Assembly: GCA_028583405.1 (NCBI GenBank)
Contig: JAPTMU010000122.1
Span: 311,784 to 375,783 of the forward strand
DNA from: Pogonophryne albipinna
Lineage: Eukaryota; Chordata; Actinopteri; Perciformes; Artedidraconidae
DNA length: 64,000 bases
Direction: 5' to 3'
Shown here: positions 19,780-33,125 of the stretch, in pieces
How positions within the stretch are numbered: the stretch's first letter is position 1
Layout: each line of letters opens with the position of its first letter
The notes under the pieces: generated by a model
The model's input: the letters and a program-made list of their open reading frames with translations, nothing else
Databases searched by the model: none
Told to the model about the DNA's origin: nothing
Translations under genes and position numbers: made by a program

Positions 19780-22399
19780 ATGGAGCAGCTGGTTGAGACA
19801 AACGAGACAATGCCTGTGGTTGATTCAAATGTTTCAAGTGTGGAGAATGTTGTTCCGCCCGAGCCCTCTGTAAAACGGAGCCTCAAGTTTACCCCAAAAG
19901 GCTTGGCCTTTTACATAGAAACGTGCCAAGAAAAGAGATCGGCCAAAATCAAGCAGGCCAAGAAATACATTGAACCAATACGTGTCTGGATGAAATCTAC
20001 TGACAATGTGAAGTCTGTGCTAGCTCATTTGTGCAACTTCATCAAGTGTTATGAGGACGCTAAGGACATGCATGAGTCTTTCATAGATATGGATTTGCCC
20101 GAGGAGGAGGTCAAAAGGCAATATACATATTTCAATTCAACAATGATGACATTTTGTAATTTCACTGAGTCTGTAAAGGATTGGTTGTCTGCTGCTGGGC
20201 ACCCTCATGTGGAATCAAATGAAAATGTTGACAATGAAGTTGAAAATAATGACAATGATGTTAGCAATGTTGATGTTGAAACTGATGTTGAGACTCAAAC
20301 TAAACAAAGTGCTGTTATTGATGATATCAATCCGGAGGACAGTGCCTCTAACATTTCAGGTCCAAAGGAAAGGCAACACAAAACACACTCTAATGTATCT
20401 AAAACATCATCCACCGCATCTGCCTGGCTAAAAGCAGAGGCTGATAAAGCAGCAATTGTGGAGCACATGAAGGCTTTAAAAAGGAAACATCAGTTGGAAG
20501 CAAAGAAAAGGAGGAACTAAGAAAAGAAAAGGAACAGTTTGCTCTGGAGACCGAGCTAGCTGCAACTAATGCCAAAATCAATGTTCTGGAAACTAGCTCA
20601 AAATGCAGCTCCAAAAGGGATGGAATGAACTCTTATCTGGAAAGGAACAAGGCTCAGAGTACAAGGCAACTCAATTATCAGGCTAATCAATTTGTCCCAC
20701 AGAGAAATGACAAAAATAACATGCAAAATGAATTTCACCCTAATGCCCAGGCTGTCACTGTAAGACCAAAGGAAACCTCACAGACCATCAGGTTTAAAGA
20801 CACATCACAAACTGTCAGGCCTAAACAAATGGCAGTGTTACAGACGGACCTCAGACCACTATACACTCAAGCACCAACACAGGTGGTTCATGATGCTCAA
20901 CAGACAGGACGAGCATCCTCCTTGAATATTACATGCAATAATGACACCCAAAATGACATTGTGAATATCATGCAACGCCAAACTGACATCACTACAATGT
21001 TAGTACAGCAAATTTTAGCATCCTCCCTACCAGTGAGAAATATACCCACATTTGATGGTGATCCTCTTCAGTATCATTCTTTCATCAGATCCTTTGAAAA
21101 TTGTGTTGAGGTTAAAACTGATAATGCAAGTGATTGTTTACATTTCTTGGAGCAGTTCACCAGGGGGCAACCAAGAGACTTGGTGAAAAGTTGTCAGCAC
21201 CTACCCTCTGTTCAAGGATACCAAAGAGCCAAATCCCTGCTTGCTGAACATTTTGGAAATGAATAAAAAATTGCTTCTGCTTATATGGACAAAATTGATA
21301 GCTGGCCTCTGGTTAAAGCAGAAGATGTCAAATCACTGAAATCCTTTTCTCTGTTCTTACGGGAATGCTCAAATGTAACACAGCGAATCATGCACATGAA
21401 TGAGTTGGACATGCCATCAAACCTCAGAAACATCATAATGAAGCTTCCTTATAAGGTGAGGGAGAAGTGGAGGAGCCATGCATGTGATTTGCAGGAGAGA
21501 CGTGGTTGCAGAGCAGTATTCATTGACCTTGTGAGCTTTGTTGAAAAACAAGTTAGAATGGCCTCTGACCCACTGTTTGGAAATATTCAGGACTCAAAAT
21601 GTACCAGCTGCAACAAACACCCCACTGTCAGTGAACCAACGCATAGGAAACAGGGCACCTTTGCCACCGGTGTCACTGCAATGAAAGAAACAAAGGCTAC
21701 ATGGATAATAAGATCAAGTCCTTTTCTGCCCAAAGTCACAACAAATGCTGTTTATTCTGCCAACAAACCAGCCACTCACTTGAAAAATGCTCACAGTTTA
21801 AGTTAAAGACACAAAAGGACAAGATACATTTCATAAAGGAGCATGGAATTTGTTTTGGTTGCTTGAAACGGGGACACATAAGCAAAGACTGCAGAAGTCG
21901 ATTGGATTGCAGTGTGTGTCAGCAAAAGCGTCCTTCAGTCCTTCACATTGAGCAGAAGGGTATAAGTACACCTTTTAATGAAGCACAAGAACCTGTGAGC
22001 ACTCTGAGTGTAACATCTGGTCAGTCTCAAACATGTGGCCATATAGGGGCCGGAGATGAGTGCAATGCTGTGTTTTCGATTGTTGCAGTTCAAGTGAAAA
22101 GCCAAATGAGTGACAGAGTTGTACAGACCTATGCATTTTTGGATCCGGGGAGTTCCGGTACCTTTTGCACTTATAGCCTTGCAAAGAGATTGGGGCTAAG
22201 TGGCAAGCCAGCCAGTAGTCTATTGCAAACAATGGGGCAAAAGACAATTGTGAGTACCAATGTAATGTCTCACTTGGAAGTGTCTGGCATGGATACGGAT
22301 GATTTTATTGAATTGCCCAATGTCTTAACCCAAAGAGTTATGCCAGTGTCACGTGTGAACATTCCACGACAGGATGATGTGGAAAATGGCCTTACTTGA
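19780..22399 (+). pseudogene. BEL/Pao gag and protease region, frameshifted
   Basis: Four overlapping or adjacent ORFs form one decayed reading frame. 19780-20520 (246 aa) starts MEQLVETNET and is acidic and helical; the frame shifts near 20505 and continues through a charged coiled coil. 20625-21266 and 21285-21806 hold the gag-like core (SLPVRNIPTFDGDPLQYHSF), separated by one TAA. After another shift near 21690, 21701-22399 carries Cys/His zinc knuckles (CFGCLKRGHISKDC) and the protease motif FLDPGSSGTF with its catalytic Asp. The knuckles bind RNA and the protease would process the polyprotein. None of this can be translated as a whole. Confidence 0.82.
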
Positions 22400-24759
22400 G
22401 TAACATAAAGCTGCACGACTTGAATGCAGATGTGGATTTGCTCATCGGAACTGATGCAGCAAAAGTGATGGAACCATGGGAGCTGATCAACAGCCAAGAT
22501 GAAGGCCCATACGCAGTCAGAACAAGAGTCGGCTGGGTCATTAATGGACCACTTAGGAGTGGAATTAACGGCAGAGTTAAGACTGGCTGCTCTGTTGTCA
22601 CAACAAACCGCATATCTGTGGAACATCTGGAAGAGATGCTCATTAAGCAATACAACCATGATTTTAATGAAAAAACATCAGAGGGGCAATTGGAAATGTC
22701 AAGAGAGGACATTAAATTCATGAATATAATGAGAAGTACTACAGAACTGAAAAATGGACATTATTACATTGACTTACCTTTCAGAGAAGAGGAACCGGTC
22801 TTGCCAAATAACCGCTGTGTTGCAGAGCAGCGACTTCAAGGCCTGAAGAGGAAATTTGAAAAGAACATCAAGTTTAAAGAGGAGTACACCTCATTCATCA
22901 ATGATATGCTGGTTCAAGGTTATGCTGAAGTTGTACCCATTGAACAGCTGGAACAAGATGAGGGAAAAGTGTGGTACATTCCCCACCATGGAGTACATCA
23001 CCCCACCAAAGGAAAGCTGAGGGTTGTATATGACTGTGGAGCCTCATACAAAGGAACATCTCTTAACTGTCAGCTCTTGCAGGGCCCCGATCTCACCAAC
23101 ACTCTTATGGGGGTCCTCATTCGCTTCAGAAAAGAGCCTGTCGCAGTCATGGCTGACATCCAGGCCATGTTTCATCAGGTGCGGGTGCCTGATAAACATG
23201 TGAACTTTCTTCACTTTCTTTGGTGGCCTCAGGGCAATACTGACCAGGAACCAGCAGAATATCGAAAGAGGGTACACTTGTTTGGAGCCGTTTCGTCCCC
23301 CAGCTGCGCCAATTACGCCTTGAGGCGAACTGCAGAGGACAATGCAGCTCACTTCCCTCCTGAAGTGATCAAAACAGTCAATCACAACTTTTATGTAGAC
23401 GACTGCCTGAAGTCTACAGCCTCGGAGGGAGACGCAATTAAGCTTGTAAAGGATTTGACTCTGCTCTGTAGTCAGGGAGGATTCAACCTCCAAAAATGGG
23501 TGACAACCAGCCGTTGTGTCTTGACGTCAATCCCAGTTGACATCAGAGCAACAGAGATGAAAGAGCTGGATTTGGACACAGATCACCTGCCTATGGAAAG
23601 AGCACTTGGACTGCAATGGTGCGTGGAGTCCGACCAGTTCAGCTTTAGGACTTCATTACAGCCACGCCCACAGATCAGGAGAGGTATCTTGTCGGTGGTC
23701 AGCTCTCTGTATGACCCTATAGGATTTTTGGCTCCTTTTACAATGCCAGCCAAGTTACTGTTGCAGGAGCTTTGCCGGCAAAACCTGAAGTGGGATGAAC
23801 AAATTTCCCCCTCCTTCTCCAAACAGTGGTCTGATTGGCTGAGCGACCTCCAAAGGATGAGTGTATTCAAGGTGGAACGCTGTATCAAAACCCTGAACTT
23901 TAAAACATCTGTGAAAGCACAAATTCATAATTTTTCTGATGCCAGTGAAGCTGGTTATGGCACAGTGTCGTACCTGAGACTGGAAGGTGGCAATAAGGTG
24001 CATGTTTCATTTCTTGCTGGAAAGGCCAGAGTTGCACCTCTGAAGCACATCACTATTCCTCGTTTGGAGCTCACAGTCCTCGCTGTCAGAATGGATGGAA
24101 TGCTTCAAAGGGAACTACAATGGCAACTGGAGAAGTCAGTGTTTTGGACCGATAGCACGACTGTCATCAAATACATCTCCAATGAAACCAGACGTTTTCA
24201 TACGTTTGTTGCCAACCGAGTCACTGTGATCAGAGAAGCTACAGATGTTGACCAGTGGAAGTATGTGGGCTCCAAGGCCAATCCTGCTGACGAAGCCTCA
24301 CGTGGATTAAGAGCCGAAGAATTTCTCACACATGGAAAATGGATTGAAGGCCGAGAATTCCTGTATTTGCCTGAGAGTGAGTGGCCTACACTGGAAATGG
24401 ATTCAGTGATTCCCACTGATGACCCGGAAGTCAAAAAAGAAGCAGCAGTGAATGCCATTGTTAAGGATTCAGAAAATCCAACAGACCATCTAATCAACTA
24501 CTTCTCATCTTGGAAGAAGCTTAAAACGTCTGTTGCCTGGTTCCTTGAACTTAAAAGACTTCTGTTGCTTCTGAGTCAAAAGAAAAAGGCACTTAAAGCT
24601 ACCGAAGGTGACAAGGATGCAGGTGTTAAAAGTACAGTTGAACAGAAACTTAAGAGCTTCAAAACCACACTCGGTGGAAAACATTTGACTCCAGACGATT
24701 ATGATGAAGCAGAGAAGGCAATCATTCATTTTGTTCAGAAACACAGGTTCAAAAGTTAA
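22396..24759 (+). pseudogene. BEL/Pao reverse transcriptase and RNase H
   Basis: 787 codons open. Reverse transcriptase motifs are VMADIQAMFHQVRVP (motif A Asp) and NFYVDDCLKS (motif C). RNase H follows with NFSDASEAGYG and FWTDSTTVIKYI. The preceding frame is shifted at about 22390, just before the conserved WPYLSNIKL block, so the true start lies in the polyprotein and the ATG at 22396 is not a natural start. It ends at an in-frame TAA (24757-24759) after which the integrase resumes in the same frame. This is the longest intact stretch in the window. Confidence 0.88.
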
Positions 24760-26043
24760 ATTGCCTCCCTCAAACATGGCTCAAATATTGTCTCCAAGGA
24801 CAGTCCACTGTACAAGCTAGACCCCATACTGGAGGATGACATTCTCAGAGTTGGTGGTCGTTTGCATAAGTCTGCATTACCATCAGAAACAAAGCATCCT
24901 GTTATTCTTTCCAAAGACCTGCATGTCTCCCAGCTCATTTTACGTCATATCCATCAACAACTAGGACACGCTGGGAGGAACCACATGTTGTACAGACTTC
25001 GACAGAGGTATTGGATAATTAATGCCAATTCAGCTGCAAGAAAGACCATTACAGAATGCATGGTGTGTAGACGGCACAGAGGAAATCTCGGGGAACAGAA
25101 GATGGCAGACGTGCCTGAAGAGAGAGTTGTGCCAGACAAGGCTCCTTTTACTACAGTGGCAGTTGATTATTTTGGCACCATAGAAGTGAAAAGAGGAAGA
25201 AGCCTTCTAAAAAGGTATGGAGTGATTTTCACTTGTCTGACCAGCCGTGCAGTACACCTGGAGGTGGCACATTCCCTTGATACAGACTCTTGCATTAATG
25301 CCTTGAGGAGATTCATTGGCAGAAGAGGCCCTGTGTCAAGTTTAAGATCTGACAACGGCACACATTTTGTTGGAGCAAACAAGGAGTTGAAGCAAAGTCT
25401 TGCTGCTTTGAATAATGCAAAGATCCAGGATGCCCTAATTCAGGATGGAATTAAGTGGAGCTTTAATACGCCAACAGCCTCACACCAAGGTGGCATTTGG
25501 GAGTGTCTCATTCGATCAGTAAGGAGTATACTGACCTCTGTTCTTGGACAACAGGTTTTGGATGATGAAGGCCTGCAGACACTGCTTTGTGAAGTAGAGG
25601 CGATACTAAACGACAGACCCCTCACAAAAGTGTCTGATGACCCTAATGACCTCGAGGCCCTCACCCCAAACCATGTTCTTCTGCTGAAGGGAAAACCCAT
25701 CTTTCCCCCTGGACTCTTTGAAAAGAGTGACCTGTACATCAGAAGGAAATGGAAGCAAGTACAGTATATCGCAGAGTTGTTTTGGAAAAGATGGACATCT
25801 GAATACTTACTTGTGATGCAAGAAAGACAGAGATGGGCAGCCCCAAGATGAAACTTCTCCCCAGGAGATATTGTCATCATTGCCGATGCTACAGCTCCAA
25901 GAGGATCCTGGAAGATGGGTCGAGTTGTGAGTACCAAGTCTGACTCCAAAGGATTGGTCCGCTCTGTGTGCATCCAAACCAAAACCAGCGTCTTGGAGAG
26001 ACCTGTGACGAAGATCTGCCTGCTGGTGGAGGCCACAGAATAA
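24760..26043 (+). pseudogene. BEL/Pao integrase
   Basis: Same frame as the RNase H after one stop. The zinc-binding H-H-C-C region (HIHQQLGHAGRNH ... CMVCRRH) is followed by the catalytic DDE triad in VDYFG, RSDNGTHFVG and HQGGIWE, then the C-terminal tail domain. An in-frame TGA at 25849-25851 cuts the C-terminus where the frame continues into NFSPGDIVII; the TGA could be a decayed CGA. The tail ends at TAA 26041-26043. The first ATG of the open part (24862) lies inside the domain. Confidence 0.87.
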
Positions 26044-26220
26044 GATCATGGACAATTCTATCTATTTTCTCTTCCTATCCTGTCTTCTTACCATCTGTTT
26101 ATCTTTCAGTGGCTACAGAGAAGGTGACACAGAAGACACTATGGCTCATGGATAGAGAGAATAGCACCCTTATATGTTTTACATAAGGGTAATTGTGATT
26201 CTCACAATTAGGGGCCGGAA

Positions 26221-27451
26221 TGTGGAAGCTATTCAGTATTTTTCACATTTATTTAATGTATTTATTTGTTATTTTTTGTTTTGTAGAATTAATTGATTTA
26301 CAGCCATATTATTTAAAGGTGGCATGTCATGCTTTTCCGGTTATTACCCGTCCCCTTGTGTGTTATGAAGGTTTTTATGCATGTAAATGGTGTGCAGAGT
26401 CAAAACCCTCAAAGTACACCATGTAGCGAGTAAAACTCTAACACAGAAAATACCTCCCCAAAACGCCTCGTTGGAGATACGTCACTGTCCATTTGATTCT
26501 TCCGGGTACATCATGATGTCATGTCGTGTCCGTAACGAAATGGACCAATCCGTGGAGCCGTTACGTTACGTCCGCGGAGCCGTTACGTTAAGCCCCCGCT
26601 GATTGGTCCAAATTGACCAATCCACGGACTTCCTCACACACTCAGTGCAGGCAGCTCAGCTGATTTCTCCACCCTGGCTGCAGGCTGATAACAGACAGTT
26701 GGGATCGCGGCGAAATTCTCTCTGCAGACCCATTCTCACAGCGTTTATCAACCTTTTTCTTACTCAATATCAAGCCACACTTATTGTTTTTACTTCGGCT
26801 GTGACTTTGTGTGTGCTCAGGATGAGTTTGGCTGTGTTTCGCTGTGTATCGCTAAACAAGGAAATCACACCTCCACAGAGTTCAGCGCGATTCACAACGT
26901 CCCGACCAATCGGAGCACACTGGGCTCACAGGGAGGGGGGGGCAAGAGCTGCAACGAGCCGTTTAGTGGAGAGAGTGAATACACGTAGTTTACAGAGATG
27001 CTGTATGAGAAACAATGTGAGTTTGGAAAATTGCACAGTATAAATCTATTCTAGTAGACCTCAACAATGGAATTATGATCAGTGGAAATGGCCATGACAT
27101 GTGACCTTTAAGTTAAGTTGTGTTCCAGCTAAAATGCTTTTATTTTGAAGGTGATGGGTCAATTTGGGCACACAGCTGGGTTTATTTAAGTCAATCAGGG
27201 CACAGCAGCAGTCAGTGGGCACCGGGAAGGTCTATGGTTTTTTACCAGTATCAGGGCTGAGTTCAGCAAACATTTCAACACCTTTTGCTGTATTGATCTT
27301 GCCAAGGTGAAGCTAATAAATACCACAAAAACGTTGATGCCTTGTCTGGACAATGGACTCATTACCAACTCATGATCTGCGTAAGATCCACTATACCTGG
27401 TGCCTCAGTGGCTTTTTGAAGTTTTATTGTTGTTGACAAATAGCCACTACA
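26221..27451 (+). repeat. BEL/Pao 3' LTR, split by a MITE
   Basis: 1231 bp from TG to CA. Removing the 791-bp insert and one TTAA leaves 436 bp, exactly the 5' LTR length. Confidence 0.9.
26317..27107. mobile_element. TTAA-target MITE (T2/Kolobok-like) in the 3' LTR
   Basis: 791 bp flanked by TTAA (26313-26316 and 27108-27111). Ends are AGGTGGCATGTCA and, reversed, AGGTCACATGTCA, matching the TTAAAGG start of T2/Kolobok MITEs. It has no transposase. The 5' LTR holds the empty site, a single TTAA. Confidence 0.87.
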
Positions 27452-28502
27452 GGCACAGTGCAGGATATTCCTGTCTATGTTTAAATCTCCTAGAAAATAA
27501 ATCTCTCTGTGACGATCACACACTTTATCTAACATTTCACATATTTAGCTTAAATAAATTAGGTTTGCATTTGGAGGACTGTAACAACATCCTACTTACA
27601 AAGGTTTCAAGTGTGGTAAATTAATTTGCAACCAAGTGCACCAAAAAGGTCCAGTTTACATAATGTCCTAGTGTCTAATCCAAATGAACAATGTCTTACC
27701 CTTAGAAAGACAATGTGTGACCACAAGTGACACATGTAAGATTTTAACTTTGGAAAATGTTAGACAACAGATTTATCATTTAGATATCTTATCAGGCTGA
27801 CACTTGGGTTCTGCCGGGTCCTTTCACTCCGTTAGGAACCTTCCTAAGCTTAACTGACCCTCTGCTTCCTTTGTCATGTGCCAGTTGGCCTCCTTCCATG
27901 CCATGTCAAGAAAGCCAGCGTGTTTCAAGCTAAGAACTTTATTTACCATCTACCAAGAGCCACGTTAATTAAGTCTTGTATTATTTGCAATTTGCCTTTG
28001 CACATTCTTTCCTACATTTTGTAAAAACTTTTGTTTTTGTACTTTTGTTGTCGAGTCGCTGCATTTGAGTCGCAGTCATTGTGTCACGTTCTTTACGTTT
28101 TTCACACTTTCCACTCTTAAGAAAAACAAATGTATGCAATGCAGAAGCGCCCAAGATTAGGTAAAGAATGACTTCATTAATACTGTATGTAATAACACAA
28201 ATATATGACTTATTCACCATCTTTATATAAAATAAACGTAAATGCAAAGATGAGGATGTGTAAAAGCAGGGCAGATGAATCGATTAAATGAAACTCGAAA
28301 AATACAAATATTGTAAAATTTAGGAGGAACAAAACATTCTGTGATTTAGTTACAACATTTGATGCAGACATTTTTTATTGGAATGGAAATGTTTTATTAA
28401 TCATTGTGATCTTCATCCGTTCACTATAAGGCAAGCAGGTTCATGTTGCTTTAAGGTTTTAGTATGATTGTGTCTGATATCACATTTGCATTGTTACGTA
28501 TT
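27452..28502. other. unclassified AT-rich sequence
   Basis: Sequence downstream of the LTR, present again at 33126-34173. No exon, RNA or named repeat was recognised. Confidence 0.4.
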
Positions 28503-28678
28503 AACATGGCTCAGTGGGTAGTGTGCTGGACTTCAAATCAGGGGATAGCAAGTTCAAGTCCCACTGCAGTCAGCATGTCGTTGTGTCTCTGGGACACTTC
28601 ACCCCAAATTGCTCGTCCACAGTAATAAGTAAGTCGCTTTGGATAAAAGCGTCTAACAAATGACATGTAATGTAATGC
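28503..28678 (+). mobile_element. tRNA-derived SINE with L2 tail, copy A
   Basis: The head has an A box matching the consensus (TGGCTCAGTGGG) and a B-box-like AGTTCAAGTCC with one mismatch. The tail is AAGTCGCTTTGGATAAAAGC then GTAATGTAATG, shared with the L2 LINE at 12475-12530, so L2 enzymes probably mobilised it. It is not a tRNA gene: there is no acceptor-stem pairing and the body runs on for 100 bases. Confidence 0.83.
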
Positions 28679-28865
28679 ACTGTAACATATGCAAGTAAGG
28701 TCACCTGAGGCTCATTGGGTTTATTTGTTACTAGTTCAACTGAAGGTTGACTTCATTACAGATGTTTCATATCAAACATGCAGCCTGGTGATGCATAAAG
28801 TGACTTATGGTAAATCAATAATCGGTTTGGCCATAACACAAACCAGCCAAGGTGAACACCTCAGG

Positions 28866-29348
28866 GGCCTGTACTACGAAGCTGGTTCAACCTAACCTGG
28901 ATATGTTTGAGTTAGCCGGTTGGCCTAATCCAAAACATACGCGCTCTCGCTAAGCAGTCCTATGACGCGGGTTATCAAGTGGATCGCTCAAGCCAGCCGT
29001 GTCCTATCTAGTTAGGTGCGCGTTCACATGAAAGGGGTGGTATTTGGAGCATTCGACCAATCACAAACATGGAGAAGCATACTGACAGTGCAGCGTCATA
29101 CTTCCTGAATGAAAAGTCAACTATAATATTAGACATATGAAGAAGTTAAACTTTAAACATCCATGACTTAAACACTTTATCCAGGATCAAAGCCACAGAG
29201 CTGCACCTGCAAGGTGAATACAGCTGGTAACAGAACAAGTGTTTGAATGCGTACATTAACAGGTTTATGATATCACTGCCCGTCTAAGACACGATCTGAC
29301 TTTAATTACATTTGTCTCGAGTGTTTCGTCAACTTAATGTGTTGCTTA
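28866..29348. mobile_element. left part of a MITE, cut by the duplication breakpoint
   Basis: Matches 34536-35021, the left half of the MITE completed at 35576. The right half is missing here because the duplication junction lies inside the element. Confidence 0.7.
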
Positions 29349-30433
29349 TCAGGAGAGGTATCTTGTCGGTGGTCAGCTCTCTGTATGACCCTATAGGATT
29401 TTTGGCTCCTTTTACAATGCCAGCCAAGTTACTGTTGCAGGAGCTTTGCCGGCAAAACCTGAAGTGGGATGAACAAATTTCCCCCTCCTTCTCCAAACAG
29501 TGGTCTGATTGGCTGAGCGACCTCCAAAGGATGAGTGTATTCAAGGTGGAACGCTGTATCAAAACCCTGAACTTTAAAACATCTGTGAAAGCACAAATTC
29601 ATAATTTTTCTGATGCCAGTGAAGCTGGTTATGGCACAGTGTCGTACCTGAGACTGGAAGGTGGCAATAAGGTGCATGTTTCATTTCTTGCTGGAAAGGC
29701 CAGAGTTGCACCTCTGAAGCACATCACTATTCCTCGTTTGGAGCTCACAGTCCTCGCTGTCAGAATGGATGGAATGCTTCAAAGGGAACTACAATGGCAA
29801 CTGGAGAAGTCAGTGTTTTGGACCGATAGCACGACTGTCATCAAATACATCTCCAATGAAACCAGACGTTTTCATACGTTTGTTGCCAACCGAGTCACTG
29901 TGATCAGAGAAGCTACAGATGTTGACCAGTGGAAGTATGTGGGCTCCAAGGCCAATCCTGCTGACGAAGCCTCACGTGGATTAAGAGCCGAAGAATTTCT
30001 CACACATGGAAAATGGATTGAAGGCCGAGAATTCCTGTATTTGCCTGAGAGTGAGTGGCCTACACTGGAAATGGATTCAGTGATTCCCACTGATGACCCG
30101 GAAGTCAAAAAAGAAGCAGCAGTGAATGCCATTGTTAAGGATTCAGAAAATCCAACAGACCATCTAATCAACTACTTCTCATCTTGGAAGAAGCTTAAAA
30201 CGTCTGTTGCCTGGTTCCTTGAACTTAAAAGACTTCTGTTGCTTCTGAGTCAAAAGAAAAAGGCACTTAAAGCTACCGAAGGTGACAAGGATGCAGGTGT
30301 TAAAAGTACAGTTGAACAGAAACTTAAGAGCTTCAAAACCACACTCGGTGGAAAACATTTGACTCCAGACGATTATGATGAAGCAGAGAAGGCAATCATT
30401 CATTTTGTTCAGAAACACAGGTTCAAAAGTTAA
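29349..30433 (+). pseudogene. BEL/Pao RNase H fragment, second copy
   Basis: Duplicate of 23675-24759, lacking the reverse transcriptase. The ORF gains 13 chance codons upstream of the junction (ATG at 29312 in unit A's end), so its N-terminus is chimeric. Confidence 0.85.
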
Positions 30434-31717
30434 ATTGCCTCCCTCAAACATGGCTCAAATATTGTCTCCAAGGACAGTCCACTGTACAAGCTAGACCCCA
30501 TACTGGAGGATGACATTCTCAGAGTTGGTGGTCGTTTGCATAAGTCTGCATTACCATCAGAAACAAAGCATCCTGTTATTCTTTCCAAAGACCTGCATGT
30601 CTCCCAGCTCATTTTACGTCATATCCATCAACAACTAGGACACGCTGGGAGGAACCACATGTTGTACAGACTTCGACAGAGGTATTGGATAATGAATGCC
30701 AATTCAGCTGCAAGAAAGACCATTACAGAATGCATGGTGTGTAGACGGCACAGAGGAAATCTCGGGGAACAGAAGATGGCAGACGTGCCTGAAGAGAGAG
30801 TTGTGCCAGACAAGGCTCCTTTTACTACAGTGGCAGTTGATTATTTTGGCCCCATAGAAGTGAAAAGAGGAAGAAGCCTTCTAAAAAGGTATGGAGTGAT
30901 TTTCACTTGTCTGACCAGCCGTGCAGTACACCTGGAGGTGGCACATTCCCTTGATACAGACTCTTGCATTAATGCCTTGAGGAGATTCATTGGCAGAAGA
31001 GGCCCTGTGTCAAGTTTAAGATCTGACAACGGCACACATTTTGTTGGAGCAAACAAGGAGTTGAAGCAAAGTCTTGCTGCTTTGAATAATGCAAAGATCC
31101 AGGATGCCCTAATTCAGGATGGAATTAAGTGGAGCTTTAATACGCCAACAGCCTCACACCAAGGTGGCATTTGGGAGTGTCTCATTCGATCAGTAAGGAG
31201 TATACTGACCTCTGTTCTTGGACAACAGGTTTTGGATGATGAAGGCCTGCAGACACTGCTTTGTGAAGTAGAGGCGATACTAAACGACAGACCCCTCACA
31301 AAAGTGTCTGATGACCCTAATGACCTCGAGGCCCTCACCCCAAACCATGTTCTTCTGCTGAAGGGAAAACCCATCTTTCCCCCTGGACTCTTTGAAAAGA
31401 GTGACCTGTACATCAGAAGGAAATGGAAGCAAGTACAGTATATCGCAGAGTTGTTTTGGAAAAGATGGACATCTGAATACTTACTTGTGATGCAAGAAAG
31501 ACAGAGATGGGCAGCCCCAAGATGAAACTTCTCCCCAGGAGATATTGTCATCATTGCCGATGCTACAGCTCCAAGAGGATCCTGGAAGATGGTTCGAGTT
31601 GTGAGTACCAAGTCTGACTCCAAAGGATTGGTCCGCTCTGTGTGCATCCAAACCAAAACCAGCGTCTTGGAGAGACCTGTGACGAAGATCTGCCTGCTGG
31701 TGGAGGCCACAGAATAA
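30434..31717 (+). pseudogene. BEL/Pao integrase, second copy
   Basis: Duplicate of 24760-26043 with the same DDE residues and the same in-frame TGA (31523-31525). Two residue changes from copy A are visible: Ile to Met in the RYWIxNANS block and Thr to Pro after VDYFG. Confidence 0.86.
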
Positions 31718-31894
31718 GATCATGGACAATTCTATCTATTTTCTCTTCCTATCCTGTCTTCTTACCATCTGTTTATCTTTCAGTGGCTACAGAGAAGGTG
31801 ACACAGAAGACACTATGGCTCATGGATAGAGAGAATAGCACCCTTATATGTTTTACATAAGGGTAATTGTGATTCTCACAATTAGGGGCCGGAA

Positions 31895-33125
31895 TGTGGA
31901 AGCTATTCAGTATTTTTCACATTTATTTAATGTATTTATTTGTTATTTTTTGTTTTGTAGAATTAATTGATTTACAGCCATATTATTTAAAGGTGGCATG
32001 TCATGCTTTTCCGGTTATTACCCGTCCCCTTGTGTGTTATGAAGGTTTTTATGCATGTAAATGGTGTGCAGAGTCAAAACCCTCAAAGTATACCATGTAG
32101 CGAGTAAAACTCTAACACAGAAAATACCTCCCCAAAACGCCTCGTTGGAGATACGTCACTGTCCATTTGATTCTTCCGGGTACATCATGATGTCATGTCG
32201 TGTCCGTAACGAAATGGACCAATCCGTGGAGCCGTTACGTTACGTCCGCGGAGCCGTTACGTTAAGCCCCCGCTGATTGGTCCAAATTGACCAATCCACG
32301 GACTTCCTCACACACTCAGTGCAGGCAGCTCAGCTGATTTCTCCACCCTGGCTGCAGGCTGATAACAGACAGTTGGGATCGCGGCGAAATTCTCTCTGCA
32401 GACCCATTCTCACAGCGTTTATCAACCTTTTTCTTACTCAATATCAAGCCACACTTATTGTTTTTACTTCGGCTGTGACTTTGTGTGTGCTCAGGATGAG
32501 TTTGGCTGTGTTTCGCTGTGTATCGCTAAACAAGGAAATCACACCTCCACGGAGTTCAGCGCGATTCACAACGTCCCGACCAATCGGAGCACACTGGGCT
32601 CACAGGGAGGGGGGGGCAAGAGCTGCAACGAGCCGTTTAGTGGAGAGAGTGAATACACGTAGTTTACAGAGATGCTGTATGAGAAACAATGTGAGTTTGG
32701 AAAATTGCACAGTATAAATCTATTCTAGTAGACCTCAACAATGGAATTATGATCAGTGGAAATGGCCATGACATGGGACCTTTAAGTTAAGTTGTGTTCC
32801 AGCTAAAATGCTTTTATTTTGAAGGTGATGGGTCAATTTGGGCACACAGCTGGGTTTATTTAAGTCAATCAGGGCACAGCAGCAGTCAGTGGGCACCGGG
32901 AAGGTCTATGGTTTTTTACCAGTATCAGGGCTGAGTTCAGCAAACATTTCAACACCTTTTGCTGTATTGTTCTTGCCAAGGTGAAGCTAATAAATACCAC
33001 AAAAACGTTGATGCCTTGTCTGGACAATGGACTCATTACCAACTCATGATCTGCGTAAGATCCACTATACCTGGTGCCTCAGTGGCTTTTTGAAGTTTTA
33101 TTGTTGTTGACAAATAGCCACTACA
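31895..33125 (+). repeat. BEL/Pao 3' LTR, second copy, with the MITE
   Basis: Duplicate of 26221-27451. The same TTAA MITE is at 31991-32781, so the MITE predates the duplication. Confidence 0.88.

Larger units (their letters stand above)
18864..27451 (+). mobile_element. BEL/Pao LTR retrotransposon, full-length but decayed
   Basis: Order is 5' LTR, gag-like region, zinc knuckles, aspartic protease, reverse transcriptase with YVDD, RNase H, integrase, 3' LTR. That gene order with YVDD and the LDPGS protease is typical of vertebrate BEL/Pao elements. Several frameshifts and in-frame stops break the coding region. The 3' LTR carries a TTAA MITE. The part from 23675 onward is repeated at 29349. 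Confidence 0.88.
23675..29348. repeat. 5.67-kb tandem duplication, unit A
   Basis: Starts inside the RNase H region of BEL pol and ends inside a GGGGTCTGTACTACGAAGC MITE. Unit B follows immediately. By eye I count about 30 differences (~0.5%), with most in the non-BEL part. The junction has at most one base of microhomology. Confidence 0.92.

Noticed and set aside
28503..28590. tRNA gene
   Set aside because: A and B boxes are present but there is no acceptor-stem pairing, and an L2-type tail follows; it is a SINE head.
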